Positions 13,800 to 22,429 of a stretch of DNA of 38,631 nucleotides are shown here, piece by piece. Origin of the DNA: a virus; the IMG/VR virus record IMGVR_UViG_3300033144_001801, positions 1 to 38,631 of that record. The stretch is one strand, 5' to 3'. The position numbers were made by a program, and so were the translations under genes. The notes beneath the pieces were generated by a model. The model searched no databases, was not told the DNA's origin, and worked only from the letters and a program-made list of their open reading frames with translations. The first letter of the stretch is position 1. Each line of letters starts with the position of its first letter.

Positions 13800-15178
13800 T
13801 TATAAATTGCAAAACCGCAAAAGGTCTCAAAAAGTGCTTAGATAGCGTTTTCAAACAAGATGTGAATAAGGAGGTTATTTTAGTTTTAGATGGTTGCGAT
13901 TACGAAGTCTCGAGTGGTTATGATGTTGATGTTTATAAAGTCAATTTTAACAATGCTAACAAATGCAGGAATTATGGGTTTGCGAAGTCAAAGGGTGAAT
14001 TTATAAAGTTTTTAGATAGTAAAGACGAGCTATTCGATGGATGTTTGCAAGAGGAGGTCAATTTTATATTAAAGTTCGGATTAGATTTTTGTTATTCAAA
14101 ATGTGGAGCGAAAGGCAAGTCAATGATTAACAGATTGGAGTTTTTCAGGACTTCTTTGGAGTTAGAGGACACTATCAGAGGCGGTATGTTGTATCGAAAA
14201 TATGTCGCAATATGGGATGAGGATTTTAGAGATGTCCAAGATTGGGATTTTTGGTTGCAAGTGACTTTAGTCACTGAGTCGGGCAGGTTATTAAATAAAG
14301 AATTATGGAGACATAATAATTATGTTGAAATTAATGAGAAAAAAATAAGAGAGAAGCACGTTATCAGATACAGAGACGCCAAGATTACTTTGTTTACTCC
14401 GTTCAGTAGAGAGTTTTGTATATTGAGGTATTTAGATTGGTTGGATCGGGCTAAGAAAGAAATGAAAACTTGGAATATGGATTTGGTATTTTTGGATAAT
14501 AGCAACAATATATTCGTAAATAGAATTTTGAGGGAGTTTTTAGAAACAGATCAAGAGAATTGGAATAGTGTCAGAATGATTACTATCGATGAAGAAAAGA
14601 TAATGACTACTGTCCAGAAACGATGGAAAGTTATCGCTAGGAATATGAATATTACAGTTGATATGTTGAGAACTCCTTATTATGCAATGATTGAAGATGA
14701 CACTATCCCGGCGTTAGACGCAATACCAAGATTAAAAGATAGACTAGATGATAATATATGGTTTGCTGAGGGCGTAGAGGTCAGTAGATGGAAGTTTAGA
14801 ATGGTTGGGGCTTGGGATATGGATTTAGGCGAAAATGGCGATATACTGCGACACAGGAGCAAACAACTAAGGCACAAAGGTGTAGAAGAAATAAGCGGTG
14901 GGGGGTTTTATTGCTTTGTGTGTGATAGCAGAGTATTTGAGAAAGTTAAATTTGATGGTAGTGGCAGAAGCGCTGTCGCTGGACCAGATGTATTGTTCGC
15001 GTTAGATATTAAAAACAAAGGCAAAAAGGCTGTAATAGATTGGTCGGTTAAATGTGTTCATTTGAATGCAAGGATTGATGGCGATATTGAATTGATAGGA
15101 ACAGACCATGCTATTGTTCAAATTAAAGAAAAAATTAATGGAAAATGGAAAGCGAGGAACGATGACGAGCAGTCCTGA
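13787..15178 (+). CDS. two-domain GT2-like (GT-A fold) glycosyltransferase
   Basis: The first about 190 residues look like a GT2 family domain: VSVIINCKTAKGLKKCLDSV, LVLDGCD, the CRNYGFAKSKGEFIKFLDSKDE region with its acidic metal-binding stretch, and VQDWDFWLQ. The second half (from about residue 205) has a second GT-A-like domain with DLVFLDNSN and AMIEDDTIPA near 303, plus a late HLNAR segment. Two GT-A modules in one chain suggest a bifunctional enzyme that adds two sugars or builds a repeating disaccharide. The start overlaps the previous gene by 13 bases. Confidence 0.75.
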   Translation: MVSVIINCKTAKGLKKCLDSVFKQDVNKEVILVLDGCDYEVSSGYDVDVYKVNFNNANKCRNYGFAKSKGEFIKFLDSKDELFDGCLQEEVNFILKFGLDFCYSKCGAKGKSMINRLEFFRTSLELEDTIRGGMLYRKYVAIWDEDFRDVQDWDFWLQVTLVTESGRLLNKELWRHNNYVEINEKKIREKHVIRYRDAKITLFTPFSREFCILRYLDWLDRAKKEMKTWNMDLVFLDNSNNIFVNRILREFLETDQENWNSVRMITIDEEKIMTTVQKRWKVIARNMNITVDMLRTPYYAMIEDDTIPALDAIPRLKDRLDDNIWFAEGVEVSRWKFRMVGAWDMDLGENGDILRHRSKQLRHKGVEEISGGGFYCFVCDSRVFEKVKFDGSGRSAVAGPDVLFALDIKNKGKKAVIDWSVKCVHLNARIDGDIELIGTDHAIVQIKEKINGKWKARNDDEQS

Positions 15179-15716
15179 GGCTATACCTCATATTATAAGG
15201 TGGATGTGGGGGATTAAGCCTAAATCTATATTGGATATCGGTTTTGGAAATGGGAAATACGGATTTTTGGCTAGGGAGTATTTGCAGATCACTGTCGAGA
15301 GTATGACTGGGGAGCTTAGCCATTTAGAGATAGACGGTATAGACGCATATAGCGGAGCAATATCGGAAATTAACAAAAACATTTATGACTCTGTAAAAAT
15401 AGGCAAGATAGAAGACATAGAGATTAAAAAAACATACGATTTGATTTTGTGGATTGATGTTTTGGAACATATAGACAAGAACACTGCGTTATATACATTG
15501 AAACGAAATCTGGATAATGGCAGGCAACATATTATTTCAACTCCGTTAGAGTTTTTTAAGGAAGATATAAAGATAAATATGGAATATGATAATCACAAGA
15601 GCTTAATTACATTGGAAGATATACAGGAAGTTATCGGAAAAAGAAAATGGGAGAAAATACCTTGTGACGGGCAATTATTAATGAGGGTTATCAATGATTA
15701 TAGCTTGGATAGCTGA
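15162..15716 (+). CDS. class I SAM-dependent methyltransferase
   Basis: I choose ATG 15162 (MTSSPEAIPHIIRWMWGIKP) behind GCGAGGAAC, inside the end of the previous gene, matching the short overlaps used throughout the cassette; ATGs at 15108 and 15138 lack better sites. The 184-residue protein has motif I SILDIGFGNGKYGFLA and DLILWIDVLEHIDK, followed by HIISTPLEF. In this setting it most likely methylates the sugar added by the neighbouring enzymes, as terminal O-methylation often caps glycans, but that is inference. Confidence 0.8.
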   Translation: MTSSPEAIPHIIRWMWGIKPKSILDIGFGNGKYGFLAREYLQITVESMTGELSHLEIDGIDAYSGAISEINKNIYDSVKIGKIEDIEIKKTYDLILWIDVLEHIDKNTALYTLKRNLDNGRQHIISTPLEFFKEDIKINMEYDNHKSLITLEDIQEVIGKRKWEKIPCDGQLLMRVINDYSLDS

Positions 15717-16536
15717 TTATTTTGTAGAAGAACATCAGGGAGGCGCTCAACAGACCAATGAGGAGATGATTAGATATGGTGAGTCGCTAGGGTATAAGAT
15801 TATAAAAATAAGACCTGATGATTTTAGCAAAAAAGTATTAAAAAATGTCGATTTGGCTATTACTAATAATATAATGAAGTTTCATTCTGATTATATAGAA
15901 TGGATTTCTGATAATGTTCCCTTTATAAGATATGAACACGATTATAGCTGTTTAGATAATCATAAAAACCCATTTAGAAATGCAGTAGCGAGTATATTTT
16001 TGAGTCCTTTGCATTATAAGTCGATAGGGATTGAATGTCCTAATGTTAAATATGTGCCAAGTCCGGTGATAGGTTTCGAGCCGATCAAAAATGTGTATAG
16101 AAAGAAGAATAGCGTTATATGGATAGGATATTTTTCTAAACATAAGGGATTAGACAGAATAGTTGATTTCGCATTAAATAATTTGAATTATAATATCGAC
16201 TTCTATGGCAATCACGACCACGAAGTTATTGTAGAGCTAAACAAATATCGTAATTTAAGATATATGGGATTTCTAAATGGAATAAAGGCTAAAAAGAAAG
16301 CGTATTCGAGTTATGAGTATTTTATTCATTTACCTAATTGGAATGAGCCTTTCGGCAGAACTATATTAGAAGCTTACCTGTGCGGTTGTGGATTAATTGT
16401 AGATAATGATAGAATTGGTGCAATGAGTTATGGTTGGGATTATTCTAATTATGATATGATAAAAAAAGAAACGGAAAATGCTCCTGCAAAGTTTTGGGAA
16501 ATAGTAAAGGAGTGTTATGGCAGTAAAAAAGTTTAA
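15694..16536 (+). CDS. glycosyltransferase, GT4-like
   Basis: The 280-residue protein starts MIIAWIADYFVEEHQGGAQQ, with the GGAxQ loop of GT-B enzymes, and has the C-terminal donor site YFIHLPNWNEPFGRTILEAY with the EPFGR-x4-E pattern near residues 209-228. The middle (VIWIGYFSKHKGLDRIVDFA) begins the second Rossmann domain. It is shorter than typical GT4 proteins, as phage versions often are. It closes the cassette and overlaps the following connector gene by 20 bases, showing that the cassette is now fully embedded in the head operon. Confidence 0.82.
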   Translation: MIIAWIADYFVEEHQGGAQQTNEEMIRYGESLGYKIIKIRPDDFSKKVLKNVDLAITNNIMKFHSDYIEWISDNVPFIRYEHDYSCLDNHKNPFRNAVASIFLSPLHYKSIGIECPNVKYVPSPVIGFEPIKNVYRKKNSVIWIGYFSKHKGLDRIVDFALNNLNYNIDFYGNHDHEVIVELNKYRNLRYMGFLNGIKAKKKAYSSYEYFIHLPNWNEPFGRTILEAYLCGCGLIVDNDRIGAMSYGWDYSNYDMIKKETENAPAKFWEIVKECYGSKKV

Positions 16537-17200
16537 GTATGCACTAACTGATATGTTCGCTAATAGCTTTGTTTCTCTAGACGAGGCTAATGATTATTTT
16601 GATGACAAAATTGACGTAACTGATTGGACTGAGAATAGTGATAACAAGAAACAGAGAGCGTTGATAGAAGCAACTAGATTGATTAATAGTTTTCGATATG
16701 GTTGGAAGTTAACACCTAATCAAGCACTAAAAATGCCTAATGCTGAAGAAAGTTTGTCTGGTGGAACTGCAGATAGCGGCTCTACTACAACATTAATTGA
16801 CTCAGAATTAGCTGATGATGAAGCATATTACGATGATTATTGGAATAATGGAGCTGTGAGAATAATAGACGGAACTAATAAAAACGAAGTAAGGCGGATT
16901 ACTGACTTTGATGTTTCTACCGGCCAGATTACTTGCGAGGAGTTTGACAGCGCGATAGACTCGACATCTCGATATCAATTAGTCCGGCCTTTGCCGGAGC
17001 AGTTTAAGACTGCAGTTTATGAATGTGCATTATGGATAATTAAAGGCAAAGAAAATAATGATGGCGACACAAGAGTAAAATCATTGAAAATTGGAAATGT
17101 GAGTAAAACATTTTTCAATTATGATAATGAGGTAAAACTACCTCCGAATGTAATGAATTATCTAATGGATTATATTGATAGAACGGGCAGGATAATATGA
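16517..17200 (+). CDS. head-tail connector (DnaT-like / gp15-type adaptor)
   Basis: The 227-residue protein begins with the FANSFVSLDEANDYFDDK segment and the ALIEATRLIN helix, then a C-terminal EQFKTAVYECALWIIKGK and VKSLKIGNVSKTFFN. This is the helical-bundle pattern of phage head completion adaptors, annotated in databases as DnaT-like single-strand-binding proteins; in phages they form the ring under the portal. An inserted segment (about residues 75-140) with SGGTADSGSTTTLIDSELAD breaks the bundle, as in several relatives. The stop overlaps the next ATG. Confidence 0.75.
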   Translation: MAVKKFKYALTDMFANSFVSLDEANDYFDDKIDVTDWTENSDNKKQRALIEATRLINSFRYGWKLTPNQALKMPNAEESLSGGTADSGSTTTLIDSELADDEAYYDDYWNNGAVRIIDGTNKNEVRRITDFDVSTGQITCEEFDSAIDSTSRYQLVRPLPEQFKTAVYECALWIIKGKENNDGDTRVKSLKIGNVSKTFFNYDNEVKLPPNVMNYLMDYIDRTGRII

Positions 17201-17511
17201 GAGAGTTATTAAATCAACAAGCATTATTGAAGAACAGAAATAAAGTTGATGAGTTCGGCGAGGTTAACTATGGGTTTGGGAGTATAGTTAATTGTAGATT
17301 AGAATTAGAAAGTAAGTATATAAAAGACGAAAGTGGTATCGATATAGTATTTGATGGTAAAGTCTTCTTAGATGCGAACACAGAGGCAAATGAGGGTGAT
17401 ATATTAGAATATAACGAAGAAAGTTATAAGATAGAAAGTGTTAATATCTATTTTGACGAATTGGGAAATGAACATCATAAAGAATGCATGCTAAAATATT
17501 ACGATGTCTAA
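17197..17511 (+). CDS. head closure protein candidate
   Basis: The 104-residue, beta-rich protein (KNRNKVDEFGEVNYGFGSIV, CRLELESKYIKDESG, EGDILEYNEESYKIESV) has the length and order of SPP1 gp16/HK97 stopper proteins that close the portal channel before tail joining. The sequence is not distinctive enough to be certain. It overlaps both neighbours by a few bases, within the fixed connector gene order. Confidence 0.65.
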   Translation: MRELLNQQALLKNRNKVDEFGEVNYGFGSIVNCRLELESKYIKDESGIDIVFDGKVFLDANTEANEGDILEYNEESYKIESVNIYFDELGNEHHKECMLKYYDV

Positions 17512-17860
17512 TATCGAAGGAATAGACAATGTTACTGCAAACTTAAACAAAGCTCTTAAAGTAGTTAATGGAACGATTGATGATGAAATGGGCGAAATTG
17601 GTGACGAGGTTTTAAGAAGAAGCCGGAGAGAAGTGCCTCACGATACCGGTAGATTACAAAACAGCGGTAGTAACGAAAAAGTAGATTTCGCAGAGTATGA
17701 GGTCGGCTACCATACACCATACGCGTTAAGATTACATGAACATCCGGAATATCATTTTAATAAGGGCAGAAAAGGCAAGTATTTAGAAGACCCTGCCAAA
17801 GAAGTAATACCAACAATAAAAATTAGATTATCGGGAGAATTAAAGAAGAAAGGGCTATAA
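17504..17860 (+). CDS. HK97 gp10-like tail completion protein
   Basis: Residues include the conserved REVPHDTGRLQNSG stretch near 46-59 and GYHTPYALRLHEHPEYHF near 70-87, which are signatures of the HK97 gp10 family involved in joining tails to heads. 118 residues is typical. It starts at ATG 17504, eight bases before the previous stop, and its stop overlaps the next ATG. Confidence 0.85.
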   Translation: MSNIEGIDNVTANLNKALKVVNGTIDDEMGEIGDEVLRRSRREVPHDTGRLQNSGSNEKVDFAEYEVGYHTPYALRLHEHPEYHFNKGRKGKYLEDPAKEVIPTIKIRLSGELKKKGL

Positions 17861-18261
17861 TGGCAGAAACTACATTTATACAGCAATTATCTGAATATGT
17901 AGAAAATAACTCTAATTACAAAAGAGGAGTTGATTTATTTATAGGCAAACAGCCTGATAGAAAAAAGCAGGTAAATTGTATTATGATGAGACAGACAGGT
18001 GGTATTGGTAGCACGGGCGAAATATCTGATATAATGGATTTGACAGTGCAATTTGTTATCAGAAACAAACGATATAAGAATGGCGAAGTTATCGCCAAAG
18101 AGATTAGAGATTTATTTCATGGGCAACACTATTATAATTTAGAAAGTGGTGGCTATGAAGTAATGTATAGTCAATGTTTGCAAGATTATCCTGCTCACAT
18201 TGGACAAGATGAAAACGGAAATGATGAGTTTTCAATTAATGTTCATCTAAAAGTAAGATGA
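17860..18261 (+). CDS. tail terminator / minor capsid-type protein
   Basis: The 133-residue protein, MAETTFIQQLSEYVENNSNY, has the helix-beta pattern (GGIGSTGEISDIMDLTVQFV, AKEIRDLFHGQHYYNLESGG) of phage tail terminators or the related minor capsid protein family. It lies between the gp10-like protein and the tail tube gene, exactly where tail terminators sit; that protein caps the tube at its final length. Name rests mainly on position. Confidence 0.7.
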   Translation: MAETTFIQQLSEYVENNSNYKRGVDLFIGKQPDRKKQVNCIMMRQTGGIGSTGEISDIMDLTVQFVIRNKRYKNGEVIAKEIRDLFHGQHYYNLESGGYEVMYSQCLQDYPAHIGQDENGNDEFSINVHLKVR

Positions 18262-18278
18262 GCTAGAGGAGTTGTATT

Positions 18279-18782
18279 ATGACTAAAGACGCAACAACTG
18301 TTGAATTAGGACAATGTGATGTAACTATCGGTTCAAAGGAAATGGGTCATACCAAGGGTGGCGCAGAAGTTACTTATACTCCAGATATTCACATGGTAAC
18401 TGTTGACGAATACGGATCGTCTCCGGTTGACGCTGTTTTGATCGGTGAGGAGTTTAGAGTTAAGGCATATTTTGCCGAATGGCAGTATGACCAGATTATC
18501 AAAGCTATTCCACATGGAACTTTAACTGGGACTGATAAGATTACTATCGGTAAGACTGCTGGTCAGAGTGGATTGGCTAGCGCTGAAAGAATGGTATTCA
18601 GACCAAAAGGCACTTCAGGCGAGGCCGATGTTATTTTGCACAAAGGTATCGCTGTTAGTGAAGTCCCAATACCTCATAAGATTGACGAGGAAAGAATTTG
18701 GGAAGTTGAGTTTATTGCATTAGTTGATGAGAGTAAGGCAGATGGTAACTATTTGGCTACTTTAGGTGACTCTACTGCTTAA
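18279..18782 (+). CDS. major tail (tube) protein
   Basis: The 167-residue protein is beta-rich and Gly/Thr-rich (LGQCDVTIGSKEMGHTKGGA, EVTYTPDIHMVTVDEYGSSP), ends with a small Ig-free C-terminus, and has a base composition like the capsid gene, a sign of high expression. ATG 18279 follows GCTAGAGGAGTTGTATT, a strong site. Its place between the tail terminator and the chaperones identifies the tube subunit of a non-contractile tail; no sheath gene is present. Confidence 0.82.
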   Translation: MTKDATTVELGQCDVTIGSKEMGHTKGGAEVTYTPDIHMVTVDEYGSSPVDAVLIGEEFRVKAYFAEWQYDQIIKAIPHGTLTGTDKITIGKTAGQSGLASAERMVFRPKGTSGEADVILHKGIAVSEVPIPHKIDEERIWEVEFIALVDESKADGNYLATLGDSTA

Positions 18783-18805
18783 TAACTAAATAAAGGAGAA
18801 TGGAA

Positions 18806-19081
18806 ATGTTAGATTTAGACAAAATTGAAGATCGTAGTATCGAGTTTACTTTTAATGGTAAAAGATACAGCGCCAAAGAACCGAGCTTAAATGATATGAT
18901 TTTATTATCGGATTTGACTGATAATCCTAATTTGAGAAGCGTTAAGCTGTTCTTTGAGTCTATAATGAACAAGAAAGATGCAGAAGAAGTATCGAAAGCC
19001 TCATTTAGAAAACAGATGAAGTTAGTAGAGTATATAAGTTCTGAGATTGTAGACGAAAAAAAAGAAAACGGGCAGACCTAA
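18806..19081 (+). CDS. tail assembly chaperone (gpG-like)
   Basis: I choose ATG 18806 (MLDLDKIEDRSIEFTFNGKR), seven bases after AAGGAG; the upstream ATG at 18800 is too close to that site. The 91-residue protein is of the short chaperone type that lies between the tail tube and tape measure genes and coats the tape measure protein during assembly. Near its end is an A-rich slippery site at 19057-19063 from which the next frame can be reached by a -1 shift, giving a longer G-T fusion. Confidence 0.75.
   Translation: MLDLDKIEDRSIEFTFNGKRYSAKEPSLNDMILLSDLTDNPNLRSVKLFFESIMNKKDAEEVSKASFRKQMKLVEYISSEIVDEKKENGQT
19057..19063 (+). other. programmed -1 frameshift site A AAA AAA
   Basis: In the chaperone frame the codons are GAA AAA AAA GAA, so the heptamer A AAA AAA is in the correct phase for a -1 slip. 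After the slip the -1 frame is open and runs (RKRADLIKT) without a stop into the frame of the next gene at 19090, whose own ATG has no ribosome site. This is the G/GT frameshift of tailed phages with long tails. Confidence 0.8.
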
Positions 19082-19089
19082 TTAAAACT

Positions 19090-19410
19090 ATGGCGAGGTT
19101 TGCTCGTTTTTATAACATTTCATACACAGAGATGTTAAAAATGCCTTATAGTGTTTTCATAGGACTTGTCACAGAGATTGAAATCATAAAAGCCGAGGAG
19201 GCATTACTACAATTAGCCATAGCGAACGATCCAAAACCTGTTTATGATATAGATACTAGAAAAACAGGAAAGAGTAGTTTGGAGAGATTACAAAAAGAGC
19301 TACAATCTAGACTAGGTAAGGCGGAAAAAGAAAACAAGTTAGATAAAGCTGGTCTCGAAATACTAAAAAGGAAAATGTCAAACACTCAATCCTTGAAAAA
19401 GAGGTATTAA
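19090..19410 (+). CDS. tail chaperone T-part, expressed as G-T frameshift fusion
   Basis: The frame encodes MARFARFYNISYTEMLKMPY and a helical, charged C-terminus. It lies between the short chaperone and the tape measure gene. ATG 19090 has no ribosome site (AATTAAAACT), and the frame is open upstream to the slippery run at 19057, so the product is best read as the C-terminal part of the G-T fusion (about 200 residues in total). The T-part is thought to recruit tube subunits to the chaperone-coated tape measure. Confidence 0.75.
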   Translation: MARFARFYNISYTEMLKMPYSVFIGLVTEIEIIKAEEALLQLAIANDPKPVYDIDTRKTGKSSLERLQKELQSRLGKAEKENKLDKAGLEILKRKMSNTQSLKKRY

Positions 19411-21225
19411 ATGAATGTCGGCGATATAATTGTAAAAATCAAAGCTAATTTATCAGACTTTGAAAAAGGTATTGGTCGAGCTACTAGCAAAATAAAAGGA
19501 TTTAGCAAAGAGTCTATTACTGCCTCTAACAAGGTTGCATTGGGATTAGCAGGGGCTGCTACTGCTATGGGTGCATTGGCATTTAGTGCTGTGAAAACTA
19601 CTGGTGATTTGGAGGCTATGAGAATGGGTTTTGTTACTTTACTAGGATCTGCAGACAAAGCAGACGCAGTAATGACTAGAATAAAAAAAGAAGCTGCCAG
19701 CACTCCTTTTGAGCTTGCAGGGCTAACTAGAGGGACTCAAGCCTTAGCGACAATAACCAAAGACGGTGATAAGGCAATAGATATGTTGCTCAATGTGGGG
19801 AAAGCTGTTTCTGCTTCTGGTAAGGGTGCGCCTGAAATGGATAGAATTATATTGAATTTGCAACAAATAGCCTCTACTGGAAAGATAACAGCCATGGATA
19901 TTCGACAATTTCAAGGAGCTATACCGGCATTTACTGAAATGATAGAAAAATCTACTGGCAAATCGATGGAGTCATTAAAAGATAGCGGAGAATTAACATC
20001 TGAAGTTGTGATGAAAGCTTTTGAGGATGCTGGCTCTGCAGGAGGAATGTTCGCTGATGCATTCGCCAATCAAGCAGGAACATTCAATCAGCTTTGGTCT
20101 AATATGATGGATAATATAGTTATATTCGGTTCAGAGTTTGTTAAGCAAACTGGGATATTCGATACTGTAAAAAACGCATTAAGTGTTTTTGTCAATTATG
20201 TAGATAATAATAGCGAAACGATGATTGCTTGGGCTAAAAATTTGATGGAATATATAAAAGACAATGGATATATTGTAGCAGGTATATTATTAGGAGCGCT
20301 TGCTCCTGCTTTATATGGGGTTGCTTCTGGTATATGGGCAGTTATATCTCCTCTGTTGCCGTTTATAGCTATTGGCGTTGCTTTGGGTTTAATTATCAAA
20401 AAGCTAATTGATTATTTGGGCGGATGGGGAAATATTATGGTTATAATACAACCAGCACTAGATAATTTGAAATTAGTAGTTGGTTTGATATGGAGTGCGA
20501 TTTTGTCATTATGGGGGACTATTAAAGACCAGTTATTACCTGAATTACAGAAGTTGTGGGATTTAATATCTCCTGTTTTGATACCAGTATTAAAATTCTT
20601 GGCGATAGTATTAGGATTAGCATTAGTGGGAGCTATATTAGCAGTTATTTATGTGATAAAAGGTATAGTTTGGGTTATATCACAAATGATAAATGGGTTT
20701 ATTCAGTCTTATGATATAGTAAAATCTTGGGTATTGGGAGTAATAGATTATTTCAAAACTCTTTATAATGGTATTTCAAATTATATCAATACAATAATAG
20801 ATGTATTCAATGGGTGGAAAGACGGGACTCTAGGAATTGCAGATGGTATTAAAATGATATTTAGTTCAATGTGGGATAGTATAAAAAACACATTCAAGTC
20901 GGGAGTCAATGCAGTTATCAAGCCACTAAATACTGCAATCAGTGGATTTAATAAAGTGCCGGGGATTAATATTCCTATGATACCTCAATTAGCTGAGGGC
21001 GGAATTGTCACTAGACCAACTTTAGCTATGGTCGGTGAAGCGGGGCCTGAGGCAGTCGTGCCTTTGGACAAAGCAGGCGGTATGGGGAATATCACAATAA
21101 ATGTTCCTGCAAGTCCGGTAGATGACTCGACTCAGAGAGCCTATGCAGAGAAGATCGCCAAAAGTATCGATGATGTTATGAAAGGGAAAGGACAGAGTCC
21201 GGTATTTAACTTAGATAGGATTTAA
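19411..21225 (+). CDS. tape measure protein
   Basis: The 604-residue protein starts MNVGDIIVKIKANLSDFEKG, the usual opening of tape measure proteins, followed by the tape-measure domain (TTGDLEAMRMGFVTLLGSAD, STPFELAGLTRGTQALATIT, DIRQFQGAIPAFTEMIEKST). Several hydrophobic segments in the middle (about 290-330 and 395-430) can insert into the membrane at DNA entry. The C-terminus has GIVTRPTLAMVGEAGPEAVV, typical of the family. At roughly 1.5 angstrom per residue, the tail would be about 90 nm or less. The gene directly follows the chaperone stop. Confidence 0.92.
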   Translation: MNVGDIIVKIKANLSDFEKGIGRATSKIKGFSKESITASNKVALGLAGAATAMGALAFSAVKTTGDLEAMRMGFVTLLGSADKADAVMTRIKKEAASTPFELAGLTRGTQALATITKDGDKAIDMLLNVGKAVSASGKGAPEMDRIILNLQQIASTGKITAMDIRQFQGAIPAFTEMIEKSTGKSMESLKDSGELTSEVVMKAFEDAGSAGGMFADAFANQAGTFNQLWSNMMDNIVIFGSEFVKQTGIFDTVKNALSVFVNYVDNNSETMIAWAKNLMEYIKDNGYIVAGILLGALAPALYGVASGIWAVISPLLPFIAIGVALGLIIKKLIDYLGGWGNIMVIIQPALDNLKLVVGLIWSAILSLWGTIKDQLLPELQKLWDLISPVLIPVLKFLAIVLGLALVGAILAVIYVIKGIVWVISQMINGFIQSYDIVKSWVLGVIDYFKTLYNGISNYINTIIDVFNGWKDGTLGIADGIKMIFSSMWDSIKNTFKSGVNAVIKPLNTAISGFNKVPGINIPMIPQLAEGGIVTRPTLAMVGEAGPEAVVPLDKAGGMGNITINVPASPVDDSTQRAYAEKIAKSIDDVMKGKGQSPVFNLDRI

Positions 21226-21227
21226 TT

Positions 21228-21599
21228 ATGAACAAGCCAAGTTTGATTGATGGTAGCAATGAGCAAGAACTACCTTTACCAACAAAGCCGACTAGAACGA
21301 AAATATATGGCGAAAGCGACCAAGAAACATTAGGAGGTGCTACTAATACAGATGTTTTATATTGGAAATATCAATATGAGTTTGATTATCCTAATATGAA
21401 GCAGGCTGATTATGATAATATCGAGGATTTTATAGACTCAGCAGAAGATTTAAGATTAAGTTGGCTAGATCGTTGGCCTGATTTAGTGCAGAAGAAAGTC
21501 AAAGCTAGAATACAATCAGCTAAGGATTTTATAGGTAGTGGAACTAATCCATACATACAAGCCAAAATAACTATTATCGAAACGGAAGCGAGGAGCTAA
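21228..21599 (+). CDS. small distal-tail-region protein (123 aa)
   Basis: The protein MNKPSLIDGSNEQELPLPTK has a mixed alpha-beta pattern (ESDQETLGGATNTDVLYWKY, IEDFIDSAEDLRLSWLDRWP, NPYIQAKITIIE). It follows the tape measure gene, where distal tail proteins are encoded, but it is much shorter than classic Dit proteins. A role at the tail tip is inferred from position. Its stop region overlaps the next ATG by one base. Confidence 0.55.
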   Translation: MNKPSLIDGSNEQELPLPTKPTRTKIYGESDQETLGGATNTDVLYWKYQYEFDYPNMKQADYDNIEDFIDSAEDLRLSWLDRWPDLVQKKVKARIQSAKDFIGSGTNPYIQAKITIIETEARS

Positions 21600-21826
21600 T
21601 GCAGGATGTGAGTTCCGAGTTTACTACAAACACAGCACATAAAAAAAGAAACATAATACAGAAAGTTGAAATAGATTGGGATTTAGACGATAATTATGAC
21701 AATGAGAGTCATAGAGTGTTGAGTTTAAGTGTCGAGAGGTCAATTAAAGAACCTGTGGGCGGAACTCACTCGGCTCAGGCAGATATTATTTTAAGTAATA
21801 ACGATAACAAATATACGCCAGATTAG
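21599..21826 (+). CDS. N-terminal fragment of a split baseplate/tail-hub gene (75 aa)
   Basis: MQDVSSEFTTNTAHKKRNII...EIDWDLDD...SLSVERSIKEPVGG...QADIILSNNDNKYTPD looks like the beginning of a baseplate protein that normally continues through DGYILPKRPI-like sequence. Here the frame stops with TAG right after KYTPD. The matching continuation, DYIKPNRNGRISLGFG, is found near residue 581 of the protein at 23059-26016. So this fragment and that protein together appear to be one ancestral gene divided by an insertion. It may still fold as a separate subunit. Its start overlaps the previous stop. Confidence 0.65.
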   Translation: MQDVSSEFTTNTAHKKRNIIQKVEIDWDLDDNYDNESHRVLSLSVERSIKEPVGGTHSAQADIILSNNDNKYTPD

Positions 21827-21857
21827 GAAAATGTTTATTTAAGAAGAAAGGTTTATT

Positions 21858-22412
21858 ATGGCTACATGGACTGTTACTGCGCATGATGGTGCAGATTGGA
21901 ACTTTACTATTAGCGCTACTAATTTAATCGGTTTTTATGGCGCAAGTTATGGTGACAAGATCACAGTAGGAGAATATCAGGACTCAATGCACATCAGGAC
22001 TTCGGCTGGGACTGATACAGACGCTTGTGGTTCGCCTCATTTGATAGGGATTAAGTATATTTCATCTAATCAATGCGATAAGGGAGGCGGAACGATTAAT
22101 TGCAATACATTATTAACTACTGATTGCATAAAGTTTAATTTTTCTCATACTTCAAGCGTGGCTACTGAAAATGGTTTATTTTATGCTTATGATGGGAATA
22201 CTGTTACTTCGGCGCCGACAGGAGTTACATTTCAAGCTTTAGAACAGGGTGATACTAACTGGACTAATGCCGAAGGTCAGGCAAGTGGTGTTTCACTCGG
22301 AAATCAGTCAGCTTCGACTTCACATGATTTTTATGTTGCAATGTCTGCTTCACCTGAGAGTGTGGGAGAAAAGACCGCATTCGCTGTAAGAGCTGAACTT
22401 ACCTATTATTGA
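21858..22412 (+). CDS. putative virion surface protein (184 aa)
   Basis: The protein MATWTVTAHDGADWNFTISA is Gly/Ser/Thr-rich and beta-rich, with five cysteines spread through the middle (CGSPH, NQCDKGG, NCNTLLTTDC). It resembles small virion decoration or fibre-tip proteins in composition but I recognise no family. The gene lies within the segment that interrupts the baseplate gene. ATG 21858 follows AAGAAAGGTTTATT. Confidence 0.55.
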   Translation: MATWTVTAHDGADWNFTISATNLIGFYGASYGDKITVGEYQDSMHIRTSAGTDTDACGSPHLIGIKYISSNQCDKGGGTINCNTLLTTDCIKFNFSHTSSVATENGLFYAYDGNTVTSAPTGVTFQALEQGDTNWTNAEGQASGVSLGNQSASTSHDFYVAMSASPESVGEKTAFAVRAELTYY

Positions 22413-22429
22413 TTTAGAAAGAAGGCACT

